The notes beneath the pieces are model-generated. The model saw only the letters and a list, made by a program, of their open reading frames with translations. It was not told the origin of the DNA and did not search any database. Shown in pieces: positions 1 to 5,419 of a DNA stretch of 6,872 nucleotides. Source of the DNA: Pseudonocardiales bacterium. GTDB taxonomy: Bacteria; Actinomycetota; Actinomycetes; Mycobacteriales; Pseudonocardiaceae. How positions within the stretch are numbered: position 1 is the stretch's first letter; every line of letters starts with the position of its first letter. A program made the translations under genes and the position numbers. Location of the stretch: positions 1 through 6,872 of the forward strand of contig JAODNG010000109.1 in the NCBI GenBank assembly GCA_025465385.1, in the 5' to 3' direction.

Positions 1-1
1 C

Positions 2-109
2 GGTCGCGTTGCCGAGGATCCGCCTGGACTGGTCTTGCTCAAGACCGGGTTCGGCGGTACGCGGATTATTGATCTGCTGGTCGGCGACCCGCTACCGCGG
101 ATCTGCTGA
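2..109 (+). CDS. C-terminal end of an unidentified protein (partial, enters from the left edge)
   Basis: An open frame runs from the left edge to a TGA at 107-109 and gives 35 residues, with the stretch LVLLKTGFGGTRIIDLLVGD followed by PLPRIC at the end. Codons have mostly G or C in third position, and the TGA lies 20 bp before the next start, so it looks like the 3' end of the first gene of a plus-strand operon. I do not recognise the family from this fragment. The other two frames are less convincing: one stops early and the other reads straight through the next gene's start region. The short acidic protein that follows would allow a toxin/immunity or effector/partner pair, but that is only a guess from layout. 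Confidence 0.5.
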   Translation, partial: GRVAEDPPGLVLLKTGFGGTRIIDLLVGDPLPRIC

Positions 110-119
110 GGACATCGCT

Positions 120-125
120 AGGAGG
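120..125 (+). promoter_or_regulatory. Strong Shine-Dalgarno site that favours a CTG start
   Basis: AGGAGG lies 4 nt before a CTG codon at 130-132 but 19 nt before the first conventional start in frame (TTG at 145). This spacing favours initiation at the CTG. Confidence 0.5.
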
Positions 126-129
126 TCCG

Positions 130-435
130 CTGAATCGCAGCGAGTTGATCACCGAGCTCGTGGCCGATTGGCCCGAGCCCGGTGAGCTTGTCTACCTCGA
201 GCGCCGGGGGGACAGCTACACGATGCGGCGCATCGGTGCCGATGGGGCTATGCCGCTGCCGACGCCGGATGAGTCGCTGCCCGACGCCTGGATCTACTAC
301 AGCGGATGGCCAGCGCGTGACGAGTACGAGCAATCGGCGTTCTTCGATGACCTGCTCGCCGAGATGGATGCGGCCGCCGGGGGTCACGATCGTTGCCGTT
401 GGTCGGCGGATGACCCTTGGCCGCACGCGCACTAA
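130..435 (+). CDS. Small acidic hypothetical protein (101 aa), probable CTG start
   Basis: I do not recognise this protein. From the CTG at 130 it reads MNRSELITELVADWPEPGEL, then a short beta-like segment (VYLERRGDSYTMRRIG), and a C-terminal half rich in Asp, Glu and Trp that ends WPHAH. It has no signal peptide, membrane segment or zinc motif that I can see. The first TTG in frame is at 145, but it lies 19 nt from the AGGAGG, so the CTG is preferred; starting at the TTG would lose five residues. It is 20 bp after the previous stop and 39 bp before the nuclease-like gene, which suggests one transcription unit. A role as partner or immunity protein of the upstream gene is possible but not shown. 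Confidence 0.65.
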   Translation: MNRSELITELVADWPEPGELVYLERRGDSYTMRRIGADGAMPLPTPDESLPDAWIYYSGWPARDEYEQSAFFDDLLAEMDAAAGGHDRCRWSADDPWPHAH

Positions 436-474
436 GTCACGCGCACCACGTTACGGGCATGGAGTCGAGGTGGG

Positions 475-1551
475 ATGGCCTACCGCATTCACGCGTCCGA
501 TCGGACCGCGTTCAAGCGCTGCCGTCGGCAATGGGATCTGAGTTCGCGCAACCGGCAGAACCTTGAACCGATCGCCGGTTTCGGTCCGATTGACCTGGCT
601 CAAGCTGTGCGTGACGCACTCGCGGTGTACTACTTTCCCGGGATGTGGGAATGGGACAGGTCCATCGTGGCGCCTCTGGTGCATCAGGCTCTAGAGCGTT
701 CGGTGCGCACTCAGGCGAAGGCTGTAGGCGGTGATCAGGCCGACGACCAGTCCGTGCAGGAGACGCTGGATCGCGGCCGTGCGCTGCTGGATGCCTATGC
801 CGCATGGGCCCCGACCGTCGACCACTTCACTCCAATTCGCGTCGACACCGATTTCGAGGCGGAAATACCCGACCCAGCGACGCCCGGAGCTAACCTGGTG
901 ACCCCTACCGGTGAGGAGATCCGGTATTGCGACCGTGTTGACATGCTTGCGATCGACTCGGACGACGCCTACTGGGTGGTCCAGCACCGGCTGGTCACCG
1001 GTGAGTGGGCCGATCACAACGCCTTGCAGCTAGATGAGCGGTCGATCGCGTGGAGCTGGGCGTGGCCGCAGTTCTATTTGGGGATGCAGATCACGGGCAC
1101 CATGTACAACGAAATCCGGGCTGACGCCGGCGATGGAGGGACAAATGCCACGCACCCGGCTCGGCATCAGCAGGTGCATCACCGCCGGATGTATGCCCGC
1201 ACCGGCACCGTCTCGGGAGAGCGGTTGCACGCCGAAGGTACTGATGGATTCCGCCGCACACTCGTCCGGCGCGGTGCGGCGGAGCTCGCAGCGGCGGGCG
1301 CTAACCTCGCTGCAGAGGTCAGCGCGGCGACCAGTACCGATCTTGAAGTTTATCCGAGCCCGGAACCGAACGTGTGCGCACGATGTTCCTACCGCCCCCC
1401 GTGCCTGATACTCAACCAGGGTGACGACGCCACCGCCGAACTATCGAAGTCCTACCGGCAGCGTCCTCCGGAGTCCGTCCAGGAGGGACGGCTCGGCGGT
1501 GTGACCTGGTCGATGAACCGCGGTGCAGCGCCGCCCCGGTGGCCAAGCTAG
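475..1551 (+). CDS. PD-(D/E)XK nuclease-like protein with AddB/Cas4-type iron-sulfur cysteines, catalytic motif degenerate
   Basis: The protein has 358 residues. The start is the ATG at 475, preceded by GAGGTGGG. Its N-terminus, with SDRTAFKRC ending at Cys16, resembles the opening helix of RecB/AddB/Cas4-type nucleases. Three cysteines near the C-terminus (Cys301, Cys304 and Cys310, spaced C-x2-C-x5-C), together with Cys16, match the one-plus-three cysteine staple that holds a 4Fe-4S cluster in AddB and Cas4. In the nuclease core, an Asp corresponding to motif II is visible (RVD, Asp156). The expected D-x-K of motif III reads Q-H-R instead (residues 170-172, in WVVQHRLVTG), so ordinary metal-dependent cleavage is doubtful. 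The protein ends in a Gly/Arg/Pro-rich tail (MNRGAAPPRWPS). I infer a structural or nucleic-acid-binding role. The fold assignment is by motif only. Confidence 0.7.
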   Translation: MAYRIHASDRTAFKRCRRQWDLSSRNRQNLEPIAGFGPIDLAQAVRDALAVYYFPGMWEWDRSIVAPLVHQALERSVRTQAKAVGGDQADDQSVQETLDRGRALLDAYAAWAPTVDHFTPIRVDTDFEAEIPDPATPGANLVTPTGEEIRYCDRVDMLAIDSDDAYWVVQHRLVTGEWADHNALQLDERSIAWSWAWPQFYLGMQITGTMYNEIRADAGDGGTNATHPARHQQVHHRRMYARTGTVSGERLHAEGTDGFRRTLVRRGAAELAAAGANLAAEVSAATSTDLEVYPSPEPNVCARCSYRPPCLILNQGDDATAELSKSYRQRPPESVQEGRLGGVTWSMNRGAAPPRWPS

Positions 1552-1800
1552 TGCCGACAATTTGCTGTCCTACGTCTCAATCGCGATCGGTCACTCTGCG
1601 TCGGACCGCGTGCCCAGGCATTCGGCGGCCTCCGCGTGGCCAGGACCGCAGGCGTTCTCTACGCCGGTGCGGCGGTGATCCCGTTGGCCTCCGCCGCCAT
1701 CCGGCAGCTGCCCTACACCAGCCCGACCGACATCGTGACTAGGGGTGCTCCTGAGCGAACGTGTCACGGTGGCGCGGCCAGGACCAGGGGGTGGCGTTGA
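1552..1800 (+). other. Degenerate or cryptic open frame with a hydrophobic segment
   Basis: A plus-strand frame is open from the codon after a TAG (1549-1551, which is also the stop of the nuclease-like gene) to a TGA at 1798-1800. It has no ATG; the nearest alternative start is a GTG at 1636. The middle part reads protein-like, with GGLRVARTAGVLYAGAAVI and then PLASAAIRQLPYTSPTDIVT, a possible membrane segment. It lies opposite the doubtful C-terminal extension of the minus-strand gene and ends almost where the well-conserved part of that gene ends. It could be the remnant of a decayed gene or chance. No family was recognised. Confidence 0.2.
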
Positions 1801-2235
1801 CCTGGCGACAGTAGCGGCGAGAACGCTCACTAACACATCTCGGGTCATGCCGCCAACGCCCTCGAGGCCGGCCTTGAGCTTGCTCCGCTTCTCCGGATCC
1901 GGTTCTTGCACGGCTCCCTCGACGAGTACCGCGAGCATCCGATCAGCCAGTAGCTCAGCGTTGTCGGGGCACTCACCGACATCGCGCAGCGCATGCCCTG
2001 TGACATCTGCGACAACGGGCACCGCTGGCCTGCCACCTCGTCGAGTCCCGCTGCCGTTCACGGCCACGGGATAGCTGTAAGAGCTCAAACGACGCAACGA
2101 TTCCCGAACACTGTCGTAGTGCTCCTCGGGAAAGACGCGCAACGCCTCGCCTACCTCGACACGGTGCCCGTTGCGCTCGAACCGCTCGACCACCCAATGC
2201 AGCACCTCGAAATCATCAGACCACAACTCGTCCAC
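1591..2235 (-). CDS. Conserved-looking actinobacterial hypothetical protein with probable read-through C-terminus (214 aa)
   Basis: The start is the GTG at 2235-2233, with a weak GGGG site 7 nt upstream. The first ~146 residues look like a real soluble protein: an acidic opening (MDELWSDDFEVLHWVVERF), an Arg/Gly stretch (TRRGGRPAVPVVADVTGHAL), then charged helices around EPDPEKRSKL and GLEGVGGMTRDVLVSVLAAT. The early helices could form a winged-helix-like unit, but that is a guess. After about Ser146 (near position 1798) the composition changes to Pro/Gly/Arg-rich sequence (TPPPGPGRATVTRS and onward) with no visible structure, which suggests that the ancestral stop was lost and translation runs about 68 codons further to the TGA at 1591. 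It is tail-to-tail with the nuclease-like gene, 39 bp away. I do not know its function. Confidence 0.6.
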   Translation of the reverse strand: MDELWSDDFEVLHWVVERFERNGHRVEVGEALRVFPEEHYDSVRESLRRLSSYSYPVAVNGSGTRRGGRPAVPVVADVTGHALRDVGECPDNAELLADRMLAVLVEGAVQEPDPEKRSKLKAGLEGVGGMTRDVLVSVLAATVARSTPPPGPGRATVTRSLRSTPSHDVGRAGVGQLPDGGGGQRDHRRTGVENACGPGHAEAAECLGTRSDAE

Positions 2236-2262
2236 GCGATCACCCCAAAGTCGTCCGCATGA

Positions 2263-2272
2263 CTAGATCTAG
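2263..2272. repeat. 10-bp perfect palindrome (CTAGATCTAG)
   Basis: CTAGATCTAG is self-complementary and lies about 28 bp upstream of the GTG of the minus-strand gene that starts at 2235. It could be a small operator in that promoter region or a chance palindrome; the sequence alone cannot decide. Confidence 0.25.
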
Positions 2273-2280
2273 GGAATACC

Positions 2281-2318
2281 ACCGGCGGAGGCGGTTTTGC
2301 AGCGCCGCCTCCGCCGGT
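2281..2318 (-). terminator. Perfect 14-bp GC-rich hairpin after the small peptide gene
   Basis: ACCGGCGGAGGCGG (2281-2294) pairs perfectly with CCGCCTCCGCCGGT (2305-2318) around a 10-nt loop. On the minus strand it begins 7 nt after the TAA of the 41-codon peptide gene. There is no T-run after it, which is common for actinobacterial terminators. It would separate transcription of the peptide gene from the gene starting at 2235, or act as an attenuator between them. Confidence 0.7.
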
Positions 2319-2325
2319 CCCCCGT

Positions 2326-2451
2326 TTAGGCCGCCGCGCTGATCTCGTCCCAGCTCCGCTGGGGCGCGCCGGTGAGATCGAGAATCGACGAGACGAACGT
2401 CAAGAGCGCGCTGATACGTTTGATTCGTCGGGTGTTTTTGTTGTGCGCCAC
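2326..2451 (-). CDS. Small basic/amphipathic peptide (41 aa), unidentified
   Basis: This short frame runs from a GTG at 2451-2449 to a TAA at 2328-2326. GGAAAGGAA lies upstream (2469-2461), about 10 nt before the GTG. A GTG three codons earlier (2460) is almost in contact with the ribosome site and is less likely. The peptide has three zones: a basic head (MAHNKNTRRIKRI), a hydrophobic or amphipathic stretch (SALLTFVSSILDL) and a polar tail (TGAPQRSWDEISAAA). It has no cysteine, no signal-peptidase site and no obvious RiPP core. Support for a real gene comes from the ribosome site, the clean stop and the strong hairpin just after it. Its head uses more A/T-rich codons than its neighbours. It could be a membrane-active or signalling peptide, a RiPP precursor or a regulatory leader; I cannot choose among these. 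Confidence 0.55.
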   Translation of the reverse strand: MAHNKNTRRIKRISALLTFVSSILDLTGAPQRSWDEISAAA

Positions 2452-2460
2452 GGTCGTCAC

Positions 2461-2469
2461 TTCCTTTCC
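2461..2469 (-). promoter_or_regulatory. Ribosome binding site of the small peptide gene
   Basis: On the minus strand GGAAAGGAA precedes the chosen GTG (2451). It is the main support that the short frame is translated. Confidence 0.5.
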
Positions 2470-2470
2470 G

Positions 2471-2491
2471 CCCGACCTGCCCGACCTGCCC
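2471..2491. repeat. Tandem 9-bp repeat (CCCGACCTG twice)
   Basis: CCCGACCTG occurs at 2471-2479 and again at 2480-2488, followed by CCC that starts a third, diverged copy. It sits between the ribosome site of the peptide gene and the large hairpin at 2489-2528, so on the minus strand it would be in the 5' leader. Confidence 0.5.
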
Positions 2492-2528
2492 GTCCGCATG
2501 CTGGATCCCCTCGGATCAGGCGGACGGG
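2489..2528. other. Long stem-loop in the leader of the peptide gene
   Basis: CCCGTCCGC (2489-2497) pairs with GCGGACGGG (2520-2528). Inside it, CTGGATCC (2501-2508) pairs with GGATCAG (2513-2519) with one bulged base, closing a 4-nt loop (CCTC). The only other unpaired bases are ATG at 2498-2500. The 16-bp hairpin lies about 38 bp upstream of the peptide start. It may be a terminator for hypF read-through, a structured 5' leader that controls the peptide gene, or a small RNA fold. Confidence 0.55.
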
Positions 2529-2550
2529 GACTCCGCCTCTAGGTTTCGAC

Positions 2551-2556
2551 AGCATA
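2551..2556 (-). promoter_or_regulatory. Weak candidate -10 box (TATGCT) for the peptide transcript
   Basis: On the minus strand TATGCT lies in a locally A/T-rich patch upstream of the hairpin. No good -35 is found at 17 bp (CAAAGC). A start here would place the hairpin and tandem repeat in a ~95-nt leader. Confidence 0.2.
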
Positions 2557-2613
2557 AAACCACATCTTCAGTTGCTTTGTGTGCTCGGCCCCCACCTTGA
2601 GGCGGCGCGCGCA

Positions 2614-2640
2614 ACTGAACGGAGCCCGTAACCGTTCAGT
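2614..2640. promoter_or_regulatory. Perfect 9-bp inverted repeat, possible repressor operator or hypF terminator
   Basis: ACTGAACGG (2614-2622) and CCGTTCAGT (2632-2640) are exact reverse complements separated by 9 nt. The TGAACGG/CCGTTCA half-sites look like those of many TetR-family operators. It lies about 163 bp upstream of the peptide start and about 110 bp downstream of the hypF stop, so it could also be a terminator stem for hypF, although no T-run follows. No TetR-type gene is in the window. Confidence 0.45.
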
Positions 2641-2748
2641 AGACGGCTCATGAGACTGTCCGAAGATTGTTTACCAACCACTTCCACGCGATGAGTACGC
2701 CTACCGCCATCAGATCGTGACTGCATGGCCGCTGGCCGGCTCAGTGGA

Positions 2749-5013
2749 TTAATGCTGGGATCCCGCACGCAGTATTGCCCCGGCGACAGCCACTTGTCCG
2801 AGGCTGATGCCGCCGTCATTGGGCGGAACCCGAGAGTGGGTGAGCACCCGGAAACCGGATTGCTCAAGGCCTGCCACGGTGCGCTCCAGCAACAGCACGT
2901 TCTGGAATACCCCGCCGGATAGGGCAGCGACGCCCACTCCGGTGGACTCCCGCAGCATCACGCAGACCCGGATGATCGCATCAGCAACGCCGTGGTGGAA
3001 CCGGGTGGAAATTACCTCCGGGGCCACCCCGGCATGAAGGTCGGCCACCACGGCGCGCACCAGGTCCGCACCGTGCAGTTGCAGCGCGGGTCCCTTGGTG
3101 ACCGCGGCCGGGTAGCTTCCCCGCTCGGCGAGGTCGGCACGCTGTTCCAGCTCCACCGCGGCCTGACCCTCGTAGTTGATCGTGTCGCGGATCCCGAGGA
3201 CCGCCGCGACAGCGTCGAACAATCGCCCCGCGCTCGAGGTCAGCGGCGCGTTCACCTGCCGGTGCGCCATCGCCAGCACCGCGTCCCAGTGCTTGGCATG
3301 ACGTTGTGCCAGCTCCTCCGGGGCGTCGGAGCCTAGGTAGGCGGCGGCCATCCGCCAGGGTTGCCGGATGGCCGCTGCGCCCCCCGGCATCGGCACGGGA
3401 ACCAGGTGCGCCAACCGCTGGAACCCCGCCAGATCAGCCAGCAGGAACTCCCCGCCCCACAAGGTGCCGTCGCTGCCGTAACCCAACCCGTCGAAGGCAA
3501 CCCCGAGCACCGGGCCCGCGGCGCCGTTGTCAGCCAGGCAGGACGCGATGTGCGCGTGGTGGTGCTGCACTCCGATGAGCTCAACATCGGGGAGGTCGTG
3601 GGCGTACTTGGTCGACAGGTACTCCGGATGGAGGTCATGCGCGACGAGCTCCGGCTGCACGTCGAATAGCCGGCGGAAGTGCGTGATGCCCTCGGTGAAT
3701 GAGCGCAGGGTCTCGTAGTTCTCCAGATCACCGATGTGGTGGGACATGAACGCATGCCGGCCGCGGGCCAGGCAGAAGGTGCTCTTCAGCTCGGCACCAC
3801 AGCCAAGAATCGGCCGGGGCGCCGGTTGCGCCAAGGTCAGTGGTTCTGGTGCGTAGCCGCGCGCCCGGCGCACCGGCAGCTCTGCGCCACGAAAGACCCG
3901 CATCACCGAGTCGTCAGTCCGCATGTGAATCGCCCGGTCGTGGGTCAAGAAGGCGTCTGCAATGCCGCTCAGCCGCCGACGTGCGTCGTCGTCCTGATAA
4001 GAGATCGGTTCATCAGAGACGTTCCCACTCGTCAGTACGATGGGGCCGCCGGTGTCGCGGAGCAGCAGGTGATGCAGCGGGGTGTAGGGCAGCATCAGCC
4101 CCAGATTGCGGTTGCCAGGCGCGACGGCCGGTGCGAGGGGTGTGTCCGGCCGGCGCGGCAGCAGCACCACCGGGCGCCGCCGTCCCGTCAGCACCCGCTC
4201 CCCCACCGGATCGATCACGCACAGCTCGTGCGCGGCCGCGAGATCTGCCACCATCACCGCGAACGGCTTGTCCTCGCGGTGCTTGCGCGCGCGCAGCAAA
4301 GCGGTGGCGGCAGTATGCGAGGCCAGCGTCGCGACGTGGAAGCCGCCGAGCCCCTTGACCGCCAGCACCGCTCCCTCGGTGAGCAAGGCAGCGGCCGCCG
4401 CCAGTGGCTCGCCGGGAAGGTCAACGCTGTTGGCGTCGAGCAGCCGCAGCCGGGGCCCGCAGGCCGGGCAGCACACCGGCTGGGCATGGAAGCGCCGGTC
4501 GCCGGGATCGTGGTACTCGCTGGCGCAGGCGCGGCACATCGCGAACGGCGCCATCGTGGTGAACGGCCGGTCGTAGGGCACGTCGCGCACGATGGTGAAC
4601 CTCGGACCGCAGTTGGTGCAGTTGATGAAGGGATAGTTGAAGCGGCGGTCGGTTGGATCGGCCAGCTCGCGTAGGCAGTCCGCACAGGTCGCACTGTCCG
4701 CCGAAACCAAGGTGTCCGGGCGGCCGGCGGCGTTGCTGGACACGATGTGGAAACCCGGTTCTCCGGTGGGCACCAGCGGACTGGTCCGCACCTCTTCGAT
4801 GACGGCCAGCGGTGGGGCCTGCGCCGGTAGCGTCGCGAGGAACTCGCTGACTAGTTGCTGAGTGCCTTCGATCTCCATGAAGACCCCAGCGGTGTCGTTA
4901 CCCACCCGACCGGACAGGCCCAGACGGCGCGCCAGACCGTGAACGTAGGGCCTGAACCCCACACCCTGGACGACACCCTCGACCCGCACTTCGACTCGGA
5001 TACAGTGCTGCAC
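2749..5013 (-). CDS. hypF: HypF, carbamoyltransferase for [NiFe]-hydrogenase maturation (754 aa)
   Basis: HypF transfers the carbamoyl group of carbamoyl phosphate to the C-terminal cysteine of HypE, the first step in making the cyanide ligands of the active-site iron. All domains are visible in order: an acylphosphatase domain (GVVQGVGFRP at 13-22, with Arg21 and Asn39), two zinc-finger motifs (Cys110/113/132/135 and Cys160/163/182/185), a YrdC/Sua5-like domain (KGLGGFH at 220-226, later SGNVSDEPI) and a Kae1-like domain (VQHHHAH at 482-488, SGGVFQN near the end). The length is normal for the family. The frame stays open for about 500 bp upstream, but that part is antisense to hypA; the GTG at 5013 puts the start just before the acylphosphatase motif. 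The visible ribosome site is weak (GGGCGAG). It is transcribed divergently from hypA. Confidence 0.97.
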   Translation of the reverse strand: MQHCIRVEVRVEGVVQGVGFRPYVHGLARRLGLSGRVGNDTAGVFMEIEGTQQLVSEFLATLPAQAPPLAVIEEVRTSPLVPTGEPGFHIVSSNAAGRPDTLVSADSATCADCLRELADPTDRRFNYPFINCTNCGPRFTIVRDVPYDRPFTTMAPFAMCRACASEYHDPGDRRFHAQPVCCPACGPRLRLLDANSVDLPGEPLAAAAALLTEGAVLAVKGLGGFHVATLASHTAATALLRARKHREDKPFAVMVADLAAAHELCVIDPVGERVLTGRRRPVVLLPRRPDTPLAPAVAPGNRNLGLMLPYTPLHHLLLRDTGGPIVLTSGNVSDEPISYQDDDARRRLSGIADAFLTHDRAIHMRTDDSVMRVFRGAELPVRRARGYAPEPLTLAQPAPRPILGCGAELKSTFCLARGRHAFMSHHIGDLENYETLRSFTEGITHFRRLFDVQPELVAHDLHPEYLSTKYAHDLPDVELIGVQHHHAHIASCLADNGAAGPVLGVAFDGLGYGSDGTLWGGEFLLADLAGFQRLAHLVPVPMPGGAAAIRQPWRMAAAYLGSDAPEELAQRHAKHWDAVLAMAHRQVNAPLTSSAGRLFDAVAAVLGIRDTINYEGQAAVELEQRADLAERGSYPAAVTKGPALQLHGADLVRAVVADLHAGVAPEVISTRFHHGVADAIIRVCVMLRESTGVGVAALSGGVFQNVLLLERTVAGLEQSGFRVLTHSRVPPNDGGISLGQVAVAGAILRAGSQH

Positions 5014-5086
5014 AGGAGGATTGTCTCGCCCTTGACAAGATCCCCGCAGGGGGCTGCACTGGGCACCGAGCCGAGGAGGGCGCTCC
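5014..5086. promoter_or_regulatory. Divergent promoter region between hypF and hypA
   Basis: These 73 bp must hold the start signals for both directions. On the plus strand a perfect TTGACA is at 5032-5037; 17 bp further is only a poor -10 (TGCACT, 5055-5060). TTGTC (5021-5025) and GACAA (5034-5038) form a small inverted repeat overlapping the TTGACA, which could be an operator. CCCC-GCA-GGGG (5042-5052) can form a small hairpin. These assignments are inference from pattern only. Confidence 0.4.
5073..5079 (+). promoter_or_regulatory. Ribosome binding site that sets the TTG start of hypA
   Basis: GAGGAGG lies 7 nt before the TTG at 5087. The ATG at 5091-5093 is out of frame, and the TTG yields the Met-His-Glu N-terminus required for nickel binding in HypA. 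Confidence 0.8.
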
Positions 5087-5419
5087 TTGCATGAGATGGC
5101 GATCACCCAGAGCGTGATCCAGGCGGTGTGCGAACGGATGGGCGACGCGCCGGTGCAGCGGGTCTGCCTGGAAATCGGCACGTTATCTGGTGTGGTAGCG
5201 GACTCCGTCCGGTTCTGTTTCGATCTTGTGACTGCGGGTACCACGCTTGAGGGAGCCTCGTTGGAGATCATCCAACCGACCGGTCGGGCCCGCTGCCGGG
5301 ACTGCGGCGCGGAGTTCGAGCTGAACGACCTGCTGGTGCTCTGCGAGTGCGGCAGCGCGAACCGCGAACTCCTCGCGGGAGAAGAACTAAAAATCCGGGA
5401 AGTTGAGGTACTGGTCTGA
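5087..5419 (+). CDS. hypA: HypA, nickel metallochaperone for [NiFe]-hydrogenase maturation (110 aa)
   Basis: HypA binds nickel through its N-terminal Met-His-Glu and works with HypB to insert it into the hydrogenase large subunit; a zinc site gives the C-terminal half its structure. The sequence begins MHEMAITQSV, the family signature, if read from the TTG at 5087. The zinc cysteines are Cys70 and Cys73 (CRDC) and Cys86 and Cys88 (LCECGS). The second pair is C-x-C where the classical motif is C-x2-C, one residue shorter. The length is normal. One rare TTA leucine codon occurs at residue 33 (5183-5185). Its stop overlaps the start of hypB in TGATG, so the two are translationally coupled. Confidence 0.95.
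   Translation: MHEMAITQSVIQAVCERMGDAPVQRVCLEIGTLSGVVADSVRFCFDLVTAGTTLEGASLEIIQPTGRARCRDCGAEFELNDLLVLCECGSANRELLAGEELKIREVEVLV

Noticed and set aside
182..541. Plus-strand frame of 119 codons overlapping the acidic protein and the nuclease-like gene
   Set aside because: It is Arg/Ser/Thr-rich, typical of an out-of-frame reading of GC-rich coding DNA, and conflicts with two better frames that have ribosome sites.
3736..4674. Long plus-strand open frame of 312 codons inside hypF
   Set aside because: It is the antisense shadow of hypF. The translation is Arg/Gln/Ala-rich without domains, while the minus strand shows every HypF motif.
5014..5035. AGGAGGA followed by TTG on the plus strand, as a possible tiny leader ORF
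   Set aside because: The spacing is only zero to one base, the frame has four codons before TGA, and the motif is simply the complement of the start region of hypF.
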